Source: Afipia clevelandensis ATCC 49720
Lineage (GTDB): Bacteria; Pseudomonadota; Alphaproteobacteria; Rhizobiales; Xanthobacteraceae
NCBI RefSeq assembly: GCF_000336555.1
Contig: NZ_KB375281.1
Coordinates: forward strand, 3,323,848 to 3,387,847
DNA: 64,000 nucleotides
Direction of reading: 5' to 3'
Within the stretch, counting starts at the first letter, position 1; each line of letters begins with the position of its first letter. Both the position numbers and the translations under genes were made by a program. Of the stretch, positions 1-8,865 are shown piece by piece. The notes beneath the pieces are model-generated. The model was not told where the DNA came from. It did not search any database and saw only the letters and a program-made list of their open reading frames with translations.

Positions 1-703
1 TGGCAATCGCGACGAACGGTCTGACGTCTTCCGCGAGATGGACTGCCTCGCTGTAGGATTTTCCGTCATAGAGCGCCGGTCCATCGGGACGGCGCGGCGA
101 GTTCATCAGGATGGTGGTCTGATCGTTCTTCGTCAGCCGTGCGTAGGAGCGCGTCGATGCGTCGCCCGGCATGCGTTGACGCTTCGCATCGAGGGTACCC
201 GACAACTCGAGAAAGCGGCGCAGCGCCGCGAGCCGTTCGACCTTGGCTTTGAGTTTGCCGTAGCCGGTGATCTCGGCCGCGCGCGCGCCGGTGCCGAGCG
301 ACGGGCGATGACTGAGCGCGATGTCGATGCGGTCCGGCGGCAACATGTCAGGTGCGCGTTCCGGCCATTCGATCAGCGCCACGGTGCCGTCCGGCAGCGG
401 TGACAGCCCAATCTCTTCCAGCTCGTCCGGATCGGCGATCCGATAGAGATCGGCATGCAGCAGCGGGAACGACGGCAGGTCGTAGGTCTGCGCCAGCGTA
501 AAGGTCGGGCTTGGCACTTCCAGGTCGTCATCCTGCGCGAGATAGCGGATCAACGCGCGGGCGGCGGCGGTCTTGCCCGCTCCGAGATCGCCGGACAGGG
601 TGATGACATCGCCTGCACTGAGCAGCAGTGCGAGATCGGCCATCAGATGACCGGTGGCGGCCTCGTTGGCCAGCGCCGTGTGGAATGTCGCGGGATCGCT
701 CAT
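1..703 (-). CDS. tsaE: TsaE fused to an AmgK/APH-like sugar kinase (partial, 3' end outside window)
   Basis: The first ~150 residues are TsaE, the ATPase partner of TsaB/TsaD in making the t6A37 modification of tRNAs. Walker A GDLGAGKT lies at residues 38-45, followed by the family's SPTFTL stretch and a HADLYRI segment. Reading continues past the usual TsaE end (E. coli TsaE is about 150 aa) into a segment starting near MPGDASTRSY, which resembles the N-terminus of aminoglycoside-phosphotransferase-fold kinases such as AmgK (cell-wall sugar recycling). The frame is still open at base 2. The ATG overlaps the divL stop as ATGA (700-703), so translation is probably coupled. TsaE is secure; the kinase half is inferred from about 70 visible residues. 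Confidence 0.85.
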   Translation of the reverse strand, partial: MSDPATFHTALANEAATGHLMADLALLLSAGDVITLSGDLGAGKTAAARALIRYLAQDDDLEVPSPTFTLAQTYDLPSFPLLHADLYRIADPDELEEIGLSPLPDGTVALIEWPERAPDMLPPDRIDIALSHRPSLGTGARAAEITGYGKLKAKVERLAALRRFLELSGTLDAKRQRMPGDASTRSYARLTKNDQTTILMNSPRRPDGPALYDGKSYSEAVHLAEDVRPFVAIA

Positions 704-3216
704 TCAGCGGCGTTGCGGAAGGTCTGGTCGGCGGGGAATTCGCATGTCACCGTCGTGCCCTTGCCGACGACGGAGTCGACATAGACCTTGCCGCCGTGCA
801 GTTCGACGAAGGAGCGCACCAGCGACAGGCCGAGACCCGCGCCGCGATGGCGCGACCCGTTGGCATGGCTCTCGAACCAGTCGAACACCTTGTCCTTGAC
901 CTCTTCCGGAATGCCGGGGCCGGTGTCGGATACGGAAAACACGACGCTGGCATTGCTGCGGCGGGCGCGGAGCACGACGGTGCTGTTCGGCGGCGAGAAG
1001 CCGACCGCATTCGCCAGAAGATTGTAGAGGACCTGTACGATGCGGCGTTCGTCGGCGACGAAATCGCCAATGGCGGGATCAATCTGGACGTCGAGCCGGA
1101 TGTTCTCGCGGGCAAGACGGTCCTGAATGCCGGCGGTCGCCTCCTCGACGGTCTTGCGCAAATCGACCGGTCCGAGATTGAGCTTCATCGCGCCCGCATC
1201 AATGGTGGCGAGATCGAGGATGTTGTTGCTGATGGCGAGCAGCGCGTCGGTCGAGGTGGTGATGTAGCTGAGATACTCGCTTTGCTTCGCGGTCATCGGC
1301 CCGGTGGACGGATCGCCGAGGAAATGCGCGAAGCCGATGATCGAGGTCAGCGGCGCGCGCAACTCGTAGGACATGTGATGCACGAAGTCGATCTTCATCT
1401 GATCGGCGGTTTCGAGCGCTTCGTTGCGCTCGCGCAAGGCGCGCTCGACATTCACGGTATCGGTGACATCCTGGAAGGTCAGCATGGTCGCGCCGTCGGG
1501 CAGCGGCATGGTGGTGCAGTCCAGGACGCTGCCGTCCTTGCGTTCGAGCCGCAGCGGGACCGGGGAGCGATTGTCGATGCCGGTGATGGCGCCGCGCAGG
1601 GTCTGCCATGTGGTGTCGTCGTCGAACAGTGGACGGCACCATTGCTCGATGGCTTCGACATGCGGCTGCTGCGCCAGTTGTTCGGTTGAAAGTTTCCACA
1701 TCCGCGCGAACGGCGGATTGAACAATTGGGCGCGGCCGTTGCTGCCGAACACGGCGACGGCTTCGGCGAGGTTGTCGAGCGTCTCGCGCTGGACGCGGAT
1801 CAGGCCGTCATTCTGCCGTGCGAGCTTGAGGCTTTCGGTGACGTCGTCGAAGAGGTAGGTGACGCCGCCTTCCGGATTGGGCGTGGTGACGACACTAAGC
1901 GCGCGTCCGTCCGGAAGGTACCAGGTGTCTTTCGCAGGCTCGATGGCGCGGTAGGCTTCGAACAGCTTGTTCTTCCAGGCGCGGAAATCGGTCTGTTCGG
2001 GAATCTTGCGGGCGACGCGCAGCCGGTCCAGCACACTCGAATCGTCGGGATTGTCATCGAGGAAGGCGCGGTCGAGATCCCACAGACGGCGATAGGAATC
2101 GTTGTAGAAGGTCAGCCGCCGCGCCGCGTCGAACACCGCTACGCCGGAGGACAATTGATCCAGCATACGGCGATGAGCGTCCGCCATCCGCTCCAGCGCC
2201 GCGCGCAAATTGGCTGGCTCGGTCGCATCGACGGCGATTCCGGCGCTGCCGCCCGTCACATTCAGCGCGCAGATATCCAGAATGCGGCGCTGGCCGCCGG
2301 TGACGACAGGAACGCGGGCCTGAAAAGCATTGGTCTCGGCGAGCGCCTTCGCCATGCTTGCACGATCCTCGTGATCCAGCAGTTCGAGGTTGCGTTCGAT
2401 GGCGTCGGCGACCGAGCGCGCGTCGGTGGCCTGCGCATAGGCGGCGTTGGCGAAGCTGAGGACGCCGTTGCTGCGGCGGGCCCACACCGGCAGCGGCACC
2501 GCCTCGGCAAATGCCCGCAGCGCGCCGGTTTCTTCCATCAAGTGATTGTGCCGGATGTTCAGTGCGGCAAGCTCCATCCGCACGCCGGACAATTCGCGAA
2601 TCCGCACAATGGCTTGTCCGCCGATGGCGCGTCCCATTGCTTCGATGGTGCGGCCATTGGCGGTGGACAGGTTGAGTTGAAAGCCTTCTCCCGCCTCGCG
2701 CAAATTGTCGATGGCATGGTCCATCGTCAGCGCCTGCTCCGGAAGCAGCCAGCTTCCGAAGGCAAGTATCCGCTGCGGATTGAACGGGTCGGCGCCCTGC
2801 GGCATCAGCATCGCCACATCGCCGCTGATGTCCGGCCGCTCGTCGCCCGCGGCCCATGAAATCAGCACCTGCGGTTCCGCAAACAGCAAGGCGCGGAAGC
2901 GGTCCGCTTCCAGTTGCAGGGCCTGGTTGTCCGCCAGGAGGCGCGCTTCCGTGCGCGCGGCGCGCAGCCGCGTCCGCATCAGCAGGATGGCGGCAACCAC
3001 CGAAAAGCCGAGAACAGCCGCGGCCACACTCAGCGCCGCAACCTCTTGCCGGTCGATTTGGGACAGGATGGTGAGCGCGTGGCCGACGAAATCATCGCGC
3101 GCGAAAGCGGGTGCGATGCCGGTCAAGGCCGCCGCACCAAGGCCAACCGCGCCTGCGCGCACAATCGAAGTGCACGACAGCAAGGTCCGCCGCATCCCCT
3201 CGATCACGCCTGACAT
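700..3216 (-). CDS. divL: DivL-like PAS sensor pseudokinase with Tyr in the H-box
   Basis: An 838-aa membrane-anchored kinase-like protein. It has a hydrophobic N-terminus (about 18-40) and a TM helix near 58-80, then several PAS-like segments (about 230-600), a dimerisation/H-box region near 605-680 and an HATPase_c domain (N-box NLLANAVGF, G1 DTGPGIP, G2 GAGLGLSLV). The phosphoacceptor position reads HHMSYELRAPL, so Tyr617 replaces the His of the usual SHELRTPL. Caulobacter DivL, which controls CckA and hence CtrA phosphorylation in the cell cycle, has the same Tyr-for-His change and a similar layout, hence the name. Overlaps tsaE by 4 bp. It is separated from upstream dut by 141 bp, which probably holds its own promoter. 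Confidence 0.85.
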   Translation of the reverse strand: MSGVIEGMRRTLLSCTSIVRAGAVGLGAAALTGIAPAFARDDFVGHALTILSQIDRQEVAALSVAAAVLGFSVVAAILLMRTRLRAARTEARLLADNQALQLEADRFRALLFAEPQVLISWAAGDERPDISGDVAMLMPQGADPFNPQRILAFGSWLLPEQALTMDHAIDNLREAGEGFQLNLSTANGRTIEAMGRAIGGQAIVRIRELSGVRMELAALNIRHNHLMEETGALRAFAEAVPLPVWARRSNGVLSFANAAYAQATDARSVADAIERNLELLDHEDRASMAKALAETNAFQARVPVVTGGQRRILDICALNVTGGSAGIAVDATEPANLRAALERMADAHRRMLDQLSSGVAVFDAARRLTFYNDSYRRLWDLDRAFLDDNPDDSSVLDRLRVARKIPEQTDFRAWKNKLFEAYRAIEPAKDTWYLPDGRALSVVTTPNPEGGVTYLFDDVTESLKLARQNDGLIRVQRETLDNLAEAVAVFGSNGRAQLFNPPFARMWKLSTEQLAQQPHVEAIEQWCRPLFDDDTTWQTLRGAITGIDNRSPVPLRLERKDGSVLDCTTMPLPDGATMLTFQDVTDTVNVERALRERNEALETADQMKIDFVHHMSYELRAPLTSIIGFAHFLGDPSTGPMTAKQSEYLSYITTSTDALLAISNNILDLATIDAGAMKLNLGPVDLRKTVEEATAGIQDRLARENIRLDVQIDPAIGDFVADERRIVQVLYNLLANAVGFSPPNSTVVLRARRSNASVVFSVSDTGPGIPEEVKDKVFDWFESHANGSRHRGAGLGLSLVRSFVELHGGKVYVDSVVGKGTTVTCEFPADQTFRNAAE

Positions 3217-3357
3217 GATCTATCCCAACTGCCGCACACGAATCGAACGACAATATCCTCAACAGGACTCGCCGGGTAAGAGTCCAGACCGTGAACGTGA
3301 ATCGCGCCGCGAAATAATGACCGCGTGAGCGATGGTGCGGTGCGATTCGCAGCTCGA

Positions 3358-3816
3358 TCAGCGTCCGGTGGAACCAAATCCGCCGCTGCCGCGATCGGTC
3401 GACGACAGCGATGTCACTGCCACAAGATTAGCCTGCGTCACGGCGGCGATGACAAGCTGGGCGATGCGCTCGCCGCGCCGGATCGTGAAGGGTTCGTCGC
3501 CGTGATTGATCAAAAGCACCGAAACTTCGCCGCGATAATCGGCATCCACCGTGCCCGGAGAATTCAGCACGGTGATCCCGTGCTTGAGTGCCAGTCCCGA
3601 GCGGGGCCGCACCTGCGCTTCGAAGCCCGGAGGCACCGCGATCATCAGCCCGGTCGGGATCAATGCCCGTTGTCGCGGCTGCATGATTACCGGCGTCTCT
3701 TCTGGAACTGCGGCCAGAAGATCGAGGCCAGCGGCATGGGCGGTCTGATAGGCCGGAAGGGCGAGGCCTTCGGCATGGGGCAGGCGCTGGATCTCGACAG
3801 TAATGGCGGAAGTCAT
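3358..3816 (-). CDS. dut: dUTP diphosphatase
   Basis: Hydrolyses dUTP to dUMP and pyrophosphate, keeping uracil out of DNA and feeding dTMP synthesis. All five trimeric dUTPase motifs are present in order: [17 protein letters not shown], the [10 protein letters not shown] catalytic motif with its Asp, RGERIAQLV, and the C-terminal [10 protein letters not shown] arm. The start at 3816 ([10 protein letters not shown]) gives 152 aa, normal for the family. A longer frame to 3891 exists, but its extra 25 codons are read from a dispersed palindromic repeat (3848-3891), so the longer start is probably not used. Sits 71 bp after coaBC on the same strand. Confidence 0.95.
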   Translation of the reverse strand: MTSAITVEIQRLPHAEGLALPAYQTAHAAGLDLLAAVPEETPVIMQPRQRALIPTGLMIAVPPGFEAQVRPRSGLALKHGITVLNSPGTVDADYRGEVSVLLINHGDEPFTIRRGERIAQLVIAAVTQANLVAVTSLSSTDRGSGGFGSTGR

Positions 3817-3847
3817 TTGGATGCTTGTCCCAAGAATTGATCTTTCG

Positions 3848-3891
3848 GCATGATCTTTGTGCGAAAACCGGTTCCGACTTTTCGGAATCAT
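3848..3891. repeat. Dispersed palindromic intergenic repeat, family A (copy 1)
   Basis: Imperfect inverted repeat with the core CGAAAACCGGTTCC followed by GACTTTTCGGAATCAT. It is related to 10301-10347 and 43917-43957 in this window. The same kind of element is common between genes in Bradyrhizobium relatives. It overlaps the last bases of coaBC and lies between coaBC and dut. Confidence 0.75.
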
Positions 3892-5312
3892 CCCACCGTT
3901 GCAGCGATCTTCGCGACAAGCGCGTCAGCGACCTCCTCTTTCGTCATCACCGGCCAGGAATCAATAGCGACATCAGCCGCCACGTTGGCTTTATCCAGCG
4001 TCAGGACATGGACGGTATTGCGGTCGCCGCCCATCACGCCGGAGGCAGGGGAGACATCGTTGGCGACGATCCAGTCGCAGCCTTTCCGTTTGAGTTTCGA
4101 GGTCGCGTTCTCGATCAGGTGCTGGGTTTCGGCGGCAAAGCCGATCACCAGAGGCGGGCGATTCTGCTTCAGGTTCGAGACCGTGGCGAGAATGTCGGGA
4201 TTTTCCACGAGTTGAAGCGGCGGCATGCCCGAGGACGTTTTCTTGATCTTCTGCTCGCCCGCATTGGCGACGCGCCAGTCGGCCACGGCCGCGGCGAAGA
4301 TCGCGATATCGGCGGGCAACTGCGCCTCCACCTGCGTGAGCATATCGCGCGCCGATTCCACGCGAATGACGCGAACCCCTACGGGATCGTCGAGATCGAC
4401 GGGACCTGAGACAAGCGTCACGTCTGCACCGGCATGCGCAGCAGAGGCTGCGATGGCAAAGCCCTGTTTGCCTGACGAGCGATTGGCGATGTAGCGTACC
4501 GGATCAATCGGCTCGTGGGTCGGGCCGGCGGTGATGAGAATCTTCTTTCCTGCGAGCGGGCCGGTAGCGGGCGGGCGCAGAATGGCGTCGGCGGCAGCGG
4601 CGATTTCCAAAGGCTCCGACATCCGGCCGACGCCGGCTTCATTGGCCTCGGCCATCTCGCCGGAATTCGGGCCGATGAAGGTCACGCCATCACGCGCGAG
4701 CTGCGCGACATTGCGTTTGGTCGCGGCGTTGGCCCACATCAGCGGATTCATCGCAGGCGCAACCAGTATCGGCCGATTGGTGGCGAGCAGGATCGCGGTG
4801 GCCAGATCGTCGGCATGGCCCTGCGCCATTTTCGCCATCAGATCGGCGGTCGCGGGCGCGACCACGATCAGGTCGGTGTCGCGGGCAAGGCGGATATGTC
4901 CGGCGTCGAATTCGCTCTGGGCATCGAACAGGTCGGTGTAGCAGCGCTCATCCGCCAGCGCGCCCGCCGTCAACGGGGTGACGAACTGCTGTGCTCCGCG
5001 GGTCATGACGCAGCGGACATGGATGCCGCGATCTTTCAGGCGGCGGATCAGGTCGAGCGCCTTGTAGGCCGCGATGCCGCCGCCGATGATCAGGGTGACG
5101 CGCGGCTTGTCTGTCGCAGGATGCGCGCGCTGCGGTCTGGCGGTTGATTTCACTTCGGGAACTTTTGGCGCTGTCCCGCCCACCGATCCTTCGGTCGCCT
5201 CACGCAGGATCATCCGCACCTCGTCCTCGACCGAACGCCCGGCCCGGGCCGCGCGCAGCCGGAGGCTGGCCTTGAGGTCTTCATCGAGCTTGCGGACGGT
5301 CAGACTGGCCAT
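3888..5312 (-). CDS. coaBC: CoaBC (phosphopantothenoylcysteine synthetase/decarboxylase) with N-terminal FitA-like RHH domain
   Basis: Bifunctional CoA-biosynthesis enzyme: CoaB joins cysteine to phosphopantothenate and CoaC decarboxylates the product with FMN. Residues 1-40 ([20 protein letters not shown] then [13 protein letters not shown]) form a ribbon-helix-helix very like the FitA antitoxin, followed by a ~28-residue linker. CoaC spans about 70-245 (GGGIAAYKA, His139, PAMN 186-189) and CoaB about 255-474 ([24 protein letters not shown]). The CoaC active-site loop, normally A-C-G before GxGRM, here reads [11 protein letters not shown], so the usual catalytic Cys is missing near residue 222. 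The start at 5312 is chosen for the AGGGGA ribosome site and the RHH N-terminus; an upstream ATG at 5348 would add 12 residues. Total 474 aa against about 400 for the usual protein. Confidence 0.93.
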   Translation of the reverse strand: MASLTVRKLDEDLKASLRLRAARAGRSVEDEVRMILREATEGSVGGTAPKVPEVKSTARPQRAHPATDKPRVTLIIGGGIAAYKALDLIRRLKDRGIHVRCVMTRGAQQFVTPLTAGALADERCYTDLFDAQSEFDAGHIRLARDTDLIVVAPATADLMAKMAQGHADDLATAILLATNRPILVAPAMNPLMWANAATKRNVAQLARDGVTFIGPNSGEMAEANEAGVGRMSEPLEIAAAADAILRPPATGPLAGKKILITAGPTHEPIDPVRYIANRSSGKQGFAIAASAAHAGADVTLVSGPVDLDDPVGVRVIRVESARDMLTQVEAQLPADIAIFAAAVADWRVANAGEQKIKKTSSGMPPLQLVENPDILATVSNLKQNRPPLVIGFAAETQHLIENATSKLKRKGCDWIVANDVSPASGVMGGDRNTVHVLTLDKANVAADVAIDSWPVMTKEEVADALVAKIAATVG

Positions 5313-5341
5313 GGCGGGTCCCCTGAACTGATCGGGGGATG

Positions 5342-5359
5342 TTATCAAATGATATCATT
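5342..5359. promoter_or_regulatory. Palindromic candidate operator upstream of coaBC
   Basis: AATGATATCATT at 5348-5359 is a perfect 12-bp palindrome 35 bp upstream of the coaBC ATG. It is overlapped by a second dyad, TATCA-AA-TGATA (5343-5354). The TGATA/TATCA cores resemble half-sites bound by FitA-type RHH proteins (from memory), and the adjacent gene product carries such a domain. An operator role is inferred. Confidence 0.5.
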
Positions 5360-5385
5360 GCAATCAAATCATGACTGCAATGCCA

Positions 5386-6957
5386 TCACTGGCGGATAGT
5401 CCAGAGAATTCCGAGGAATGTCAGGGCGATGACCCAAAGAGCAAGGGTCTGCCAGCGGTTGCGTTTGGCCTCGGCCTTTCCGATGGCCTCGACCGTTTCG
5501 GGCGATAGCACCAGCCCGTCCCGGGTCATGGCGTCGAACTGGTTGAGGACCGCGACTGAGCGGGCGGCGATGGTCGGCAGTCCCGCCAGCACCTTTCCGA
5601 GGTCGCCTGCGCCATGGACCACGCCTTCGATCTGGCCGACCGGGCCGAGGTTGCGCGCGATCCATTCGCGCACCACGGGATCGGCGGTGGTCCAGATGTC
5701 GAGCTTGGGATCAAAGCCGCGCGCCACGCCTTCGACCACCACCATGGTTTTCTGCAGCATGATCAGTTCGGGCCGGGTGCGCATGTCGAACAGGCCGGTG
5801 ACTTCCAGCAGCAGCGACAGCAGCTTCGCCATCGAGATTTCATCGGCGGCGCGGTTGTGAATCGGCTCGCCGATGGCGCGGATCGCCTGCGCGAAATTCT
5901 CGACCGAATGATGCGCGGGCACATAACCCGCCTCGAAATGCACTTCGGCGACACGGCGATAATCGCGGGTGATGAAGCCGAGCAGGATTTCGGCGAGGAA
6001 GCGGCGCTCCTTCGGGCCGAGCCGCCCCATGATGCCGAAGTCCACCGCGACGAGGCGTCCGCTATCATCGACGAACAGATTGCCCGGATGCATGTCGGCG
6101 TGGAAGAAGCCGTCGCGCAGCGCATGGCGCAGGAAATTCTGGATCACCTTGCGCCCGAGATCTGGCAGGTCGATCTGCGCGGCTTCGAGCTTGGCGCGAT
6201 CGTTCAGCGCGATGCCGTCGATCCATTCCATCGTCAGCACATGATGACTGGTGCGGTCCCAGTCCACCGTCGGCACCCGGAAATCCGGATCGTCGCGGGT
6301 ATTCTCCGCCATCTCGGAGAGGGCTGCCGCCTCGAGCCGCAGATCCATTTCCATCGCAACCGAACGCGCCAGCGTGTCGACAATCTCGATTGGGCGCAGC
6401 CGCCGCGCTTCGGCGGAGACGGCTTCCATCTGGCGTGCGGCGAACATGAAGTCGCCAAGATCGCGGCGGAATCGTCCGCCGACATTGGGCCGCAGCACTT
6501 TGACGGCGACAGTCTTGCGGACGCCATCCTTCTCGATTTCCGCGCGATGCACCTGTGCGATAGATGCCGCCGCAACCGGCTCGCCAAAGCTGGCAAAGAC
6601 CTGTGCCACAGGCTTGCCGAAAGCATCAGCGACGACGGCTTCCGCCTGCGCCTGCGGGAATGGAGGCAGGCGGTCCTGCAGATTCTCAAGATCGCGAGCC
6701 ATTGCGACGCCGACCACATCGGGCCGCGTGGCAAGGAACTGTCCGAGCTTGACATATGTCGGACCGAGCCGCGTCAGCGCGCGCGAGAGCTTTCCGCTGG
6801 ACGCCGCGCCGCGCCGCTCGATCAGCCGCGCCATGCGAACCGCGAACTGTGCCTGCGGCGGCATGGCGGACGGATCGGCGAAACCGAACACGCCTTCGCG
6901 CGCGAACACATAGCCGGCGCGCGCCAGTCTCAGAATGTGAGTGATCGCAGAAATCAC
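5386..6957 (-). CDS. ubiB: UbiB/ABC1/ADCK-family atypical kinase for ubiquinone biosynthesis
   Basis: A 523-aa ADCK-type protein-kinase-like ATPase required for ubiquinone biosynthesis, probably by extracting or presenting lipid intermediates at the membrane. The family signature KxGQ is present ([13 protein letters not shown]), followed by the ATP-binding and catalytic-loop motifs ([31 protein letters not shown]). The C-terminus is a hydrophobic helix ([15 protein letters not shown]), the usual membrane anchor. The start ATG overlaps the ubiE stop (ATGA, 6954-6957), so the two ubiquinone genes are translationally coupled. Confidence 0.95.
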   Translation of the reverse strand: MISAITHILRLARAGYVFAREGVFGFADPSAMPPQAQFAVRMARLIERRGAASSGKLSRALTRLGPTYVKLGQFLATRPDVVGVAMARDLENLQDRLPPFPQAQAEAVVADAFGKPVAQVFASFGEPVAAASIAQVHRAEIEKDGVRKTVAVKVLRPNVGGRFRRDLGDFMFAARQMEAVSAEARRLRPIEIVDTLARSVAMEMDLRLEAAALSEMAENTRDDPDFRVPTVDWDRTSHHVLTMEWIDGIALNDRAKLEAAQIDLPDLGRKVIQNFLRHALRDGFFHADMHPGNLFVDDSGRLVAVDFGIMGRLGPKERRFLAEILLGFITRDYRRVAEVHFEAGYVPAHHSVENFAQAIRAIGEPIHNRAADEISMAKLLSLLLEVTGLFDMRTRPELIMLQKTMVVVEGVARGFDPKLDIWTTADPVVREWIARNLGPVGQIEGVVHGAGDLGKVLAGLPTIAARSVAVLNQFDAMTRDGLVLSPETVEAIGKAEAKRNRWQTLALWVIALTFLGILWTIRQ

Positions 6958-7715
6958 AAGCGCCAGCCTGAATGAAGCGCGACAATGCCGCCGGACATGA
7001 TGTCGTATTTGACGCGGGAGAATCCTGCCGCGCGGATCATGTCCGCAAAAGCATTCGGTTTCGGAAACCGCCGGATCGATTCGACAAGATACCGATAGGA
7101 CTCGGCGTCGCCGGTCACCGCTCGCCCGAGCTGCGGAATCACATTGAACGAGAACAGGTCGTAGATTTTATCAAGGCCGGGGACATCGACCGATGAGAAT
7201 TCCAGACAGAGGAATCGCGAGCCGGGCTTGAGCACGCGATATGCTTCACTCAAGGCGAGCGGAATGCGCGGTACGTTGCGGATGCCGAACGCGATGGTGT
7301 AGGCGTCGAAGCTCCTGTCGGGGAAGGCGAGGGCTTCGGCGTTGCCTTCGACGAACGAGACCTGATGATCGAGATGCTGTGCCTCCGCGCGCTCGCGGCC
7401 GACAGCCAGCATTTCGGTATTGATGTCGCAGACGGTGGCCTGAAATCCGTGGCCCGCCGCCTTGGCCGCACGGAAGGAAATATCGCCGGTGCCGCCCGCG
7501 ACATCGAGCAGGGCGAAGGGCACATCCGAGCGCGGCGGATTGAGCGCGGTGATCATCGCCTCTTTCCAGAGCCGGTGCATGCCGCCGGACATCAGGTCGT
7601 TCATCAGGTCATAGCGCTTCGCCACGCTGTGAAACACCTCGTTCACCAGCGTCTGTTTCTCGCCAAGCTCCACATCGCGGAAGCCGAAATGTGTCGTTCC
7701 GTCAGGCCGTTCCAT
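6954..7715 (-). CDS. ubiE: Ubiquinone/menaquinone C-methyltransferase UbiE
   Basis: SAM-dependent class I methyltransferase that adds the C-methyl group to the benzoquinol ring of ubiquinone (and demethylmenaquinone). Visible motifs: [19 protein letters not shown] near the N-terminus, the SAM-binding [10 protein letters not shown], the acidic AFGIRNV loop, and the C-terminal [15 protein letters not shown] signature. The start at 7715 ([12 protein letters not shown]) gives 253 aa, the family length; the open frame extends to 7817 but the extra 34 residues look non-coding. It diverges from mutM across 143 bp. Confidence 0.95.
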   Translation of the reverse strand: MERPDGTTHFGFRDVELGEKQTLVNEVFHSVAKRYDLMNDLMSGGMHRLWKEAMITALNPPRSDVPFALLDVAGGTGDISFRAAKAAGHGFQATVCDINTEMLAVGRERAEAQHLDHQVSFVEGNAEALAFPDRSFDAYTIAFGIRNVPRIPLALSEAYRVLKPGSRFLCLEFSSVDVPGLDKIYDLFSFNVIPQLGRAVTGDAESYRYLVESIRRFPKPNAFADMIRAAGFSRVKYDIMSGGIVALHSGWRL

Positions 7716-7858
7716 ACTCTGTCTGTCCAAGCGGCTTGTTGCGGCGGGACCATAGCCTGCCGCGCGCCAGCGCGCTACATACGTTGGCGTCATGCGCGGC
7801 CCGAGGCTTGACCGCAAGGTTAATATGCCGGGTCCTGCTATTTGATAATGGGTATCGG

Positions 7859-8740
7859 ATGCCTGAACTCCCCGAGGTTGAAACCGTCCGCCGCGGCCTG
7901 CAGCCGGTCATGGAGGGGCAGCGGATCGCGCGCGTCGAGACGCGCCGCGACGGCCTGCGGTTTCCGTTCCAGAAGGATTTCGTATCCCGGCTGGAGGGCC
8001 ACGTCGTGGCGGGGCTGGGCCGCCGCGCCAAATACCTGATGGCCGACATGGACAGCGGCGACGTGCTGTTGATGCATTTGGGCATGTCCGGTTCATTCCG
8101 TGTGATGCTTCCGGAAGGCGAAAGCACGCCGGGCGATTTTCACTATCCGCGCAGCGAAAACCGCACTCACGATCATGTGGTGTTTCACATGGTCTCGGGC
8201 GCGGTGATCTCGTTCAACGATCCGCGCCGTTTCGGCTACATGAAGATTATTCCGCGGGCGGAAATCGAAGCCGAGCCGTTGCTGCGCGGTCTCGGTCCCG
8301 AGCCGCTGGGTAACGAATTCGATGCCGCGATGCTGGCGCACGCCTGCGCGGGCAAGAAGACATCGCTGAAGGCAGCGTTGCTCGATCAGCGCGTTGTTGC
8401 GGGCCTCGGCAACATCTATGTCTGCGAAGCGCTGTTCCGCTCGCATCTGTCGCCCAAGCGGCAGGCTTCCACGCTCGCCGACCGCAAGGATGCGCCGACC
8501 GATCATGCCAAGCGTCTGGTCAACTCGATTCACACGGTGCTGAACGCCGCGATCAAGGCCGGCGGCTCGTCGCTGCGCGATCATCGACAGACCGACGGCG
8601 AGCTTGGCTATTTCCAGCATTCGTTTCTGGTCTATGACCGCGAGGGGGAGCCCTGCAAAACGCCGAAGTGCAAGGGCATGGTGAGGCGGTTCACACAAAA
8701 CGGGCGTTCCACCTTCTGGTGCCCGGTCTGTCAGAAGTGA
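7859..8740 (+). CDS. mutM: Formamidopyrimidine-DNA glycosylase
   Basis: Bifunctional DNA glycosylase/AP lyase that removes 8-oxoguanine and formamidopyrimidines. The mature N-terminus PELPEVE carries the catalytic Pro2 and Glu3 after removal of Met1, which fixes the start at 7859 although the frame is open further upstream. The H2TH region ([19 protein letters not shown]) and the C-terminal zinc finger (CKTPKC...WCPVC) are intact; 293 aa is typical. Followed by an inverted-repeat element before a convergent gene. Confidence 0.97.
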   Translation: MPELPEVETVRRGLQPVMEGQRIARVETRRDGLRFPFQKDFVSRLEGHVVAGLGRRAKYLMADMDSGDVLLMHLGMSGSFRVMLPEGESTPGDFHYPRSENRTHDHVVFHMVSGAVISFNDPRRFGYMKIIPRAEIEAEPLLRGLGPEPLGNEFDAAMLAHACAGKKTSLKAALLDQRVVAGLGNIYVCEALFRSHLSPKRQASTLADRKDAPTDHAKRLVNSIHTVLNAAIKAGGSSLRDHRQTDGELGYFQHSFLVYDREGEPCKTPKCKGMVRRFTQNGRSTFWCPVCQK

Positions 8741-8758
8741 AACTCAACATCTCATGTT

Positions 8759-8839
8759 GTCATGCGCGGGCTTGACCCGCGCATCCATCAAAAGAGAATT
8801 TTTGAAAAGATGGATTACCGGGTCAAGCCCGGCAATGAC
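8759..8839. repeat. Dispersed inverted-repeat element, family B (copy 1)
   Basis: Two long arms, GTCATGCGCGGGCTTGACCC near the left end and its partner GGGTCAAGCCCGG...ATGAC near the right end, enclose a short AT-rich centre; each arm also carries its own smaller hairpin. The same design recurs at 44078-44160, and a compact version at 42622-42644. It lies between convergent mutM and the gene at 8866 and may also end transcription. Confidence 0.75.
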
Positions 8840-8865
8840 GGATTATAAATTCGCCTGCGCCCGCG

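Noticed and set aside
3817-3891. 25-residue N-terminal extension of Dut
   Set aside because: Encoded by a dispersed palindromic repeat and not part of the dUTPase fold; the start at 3816 gives normal family length.
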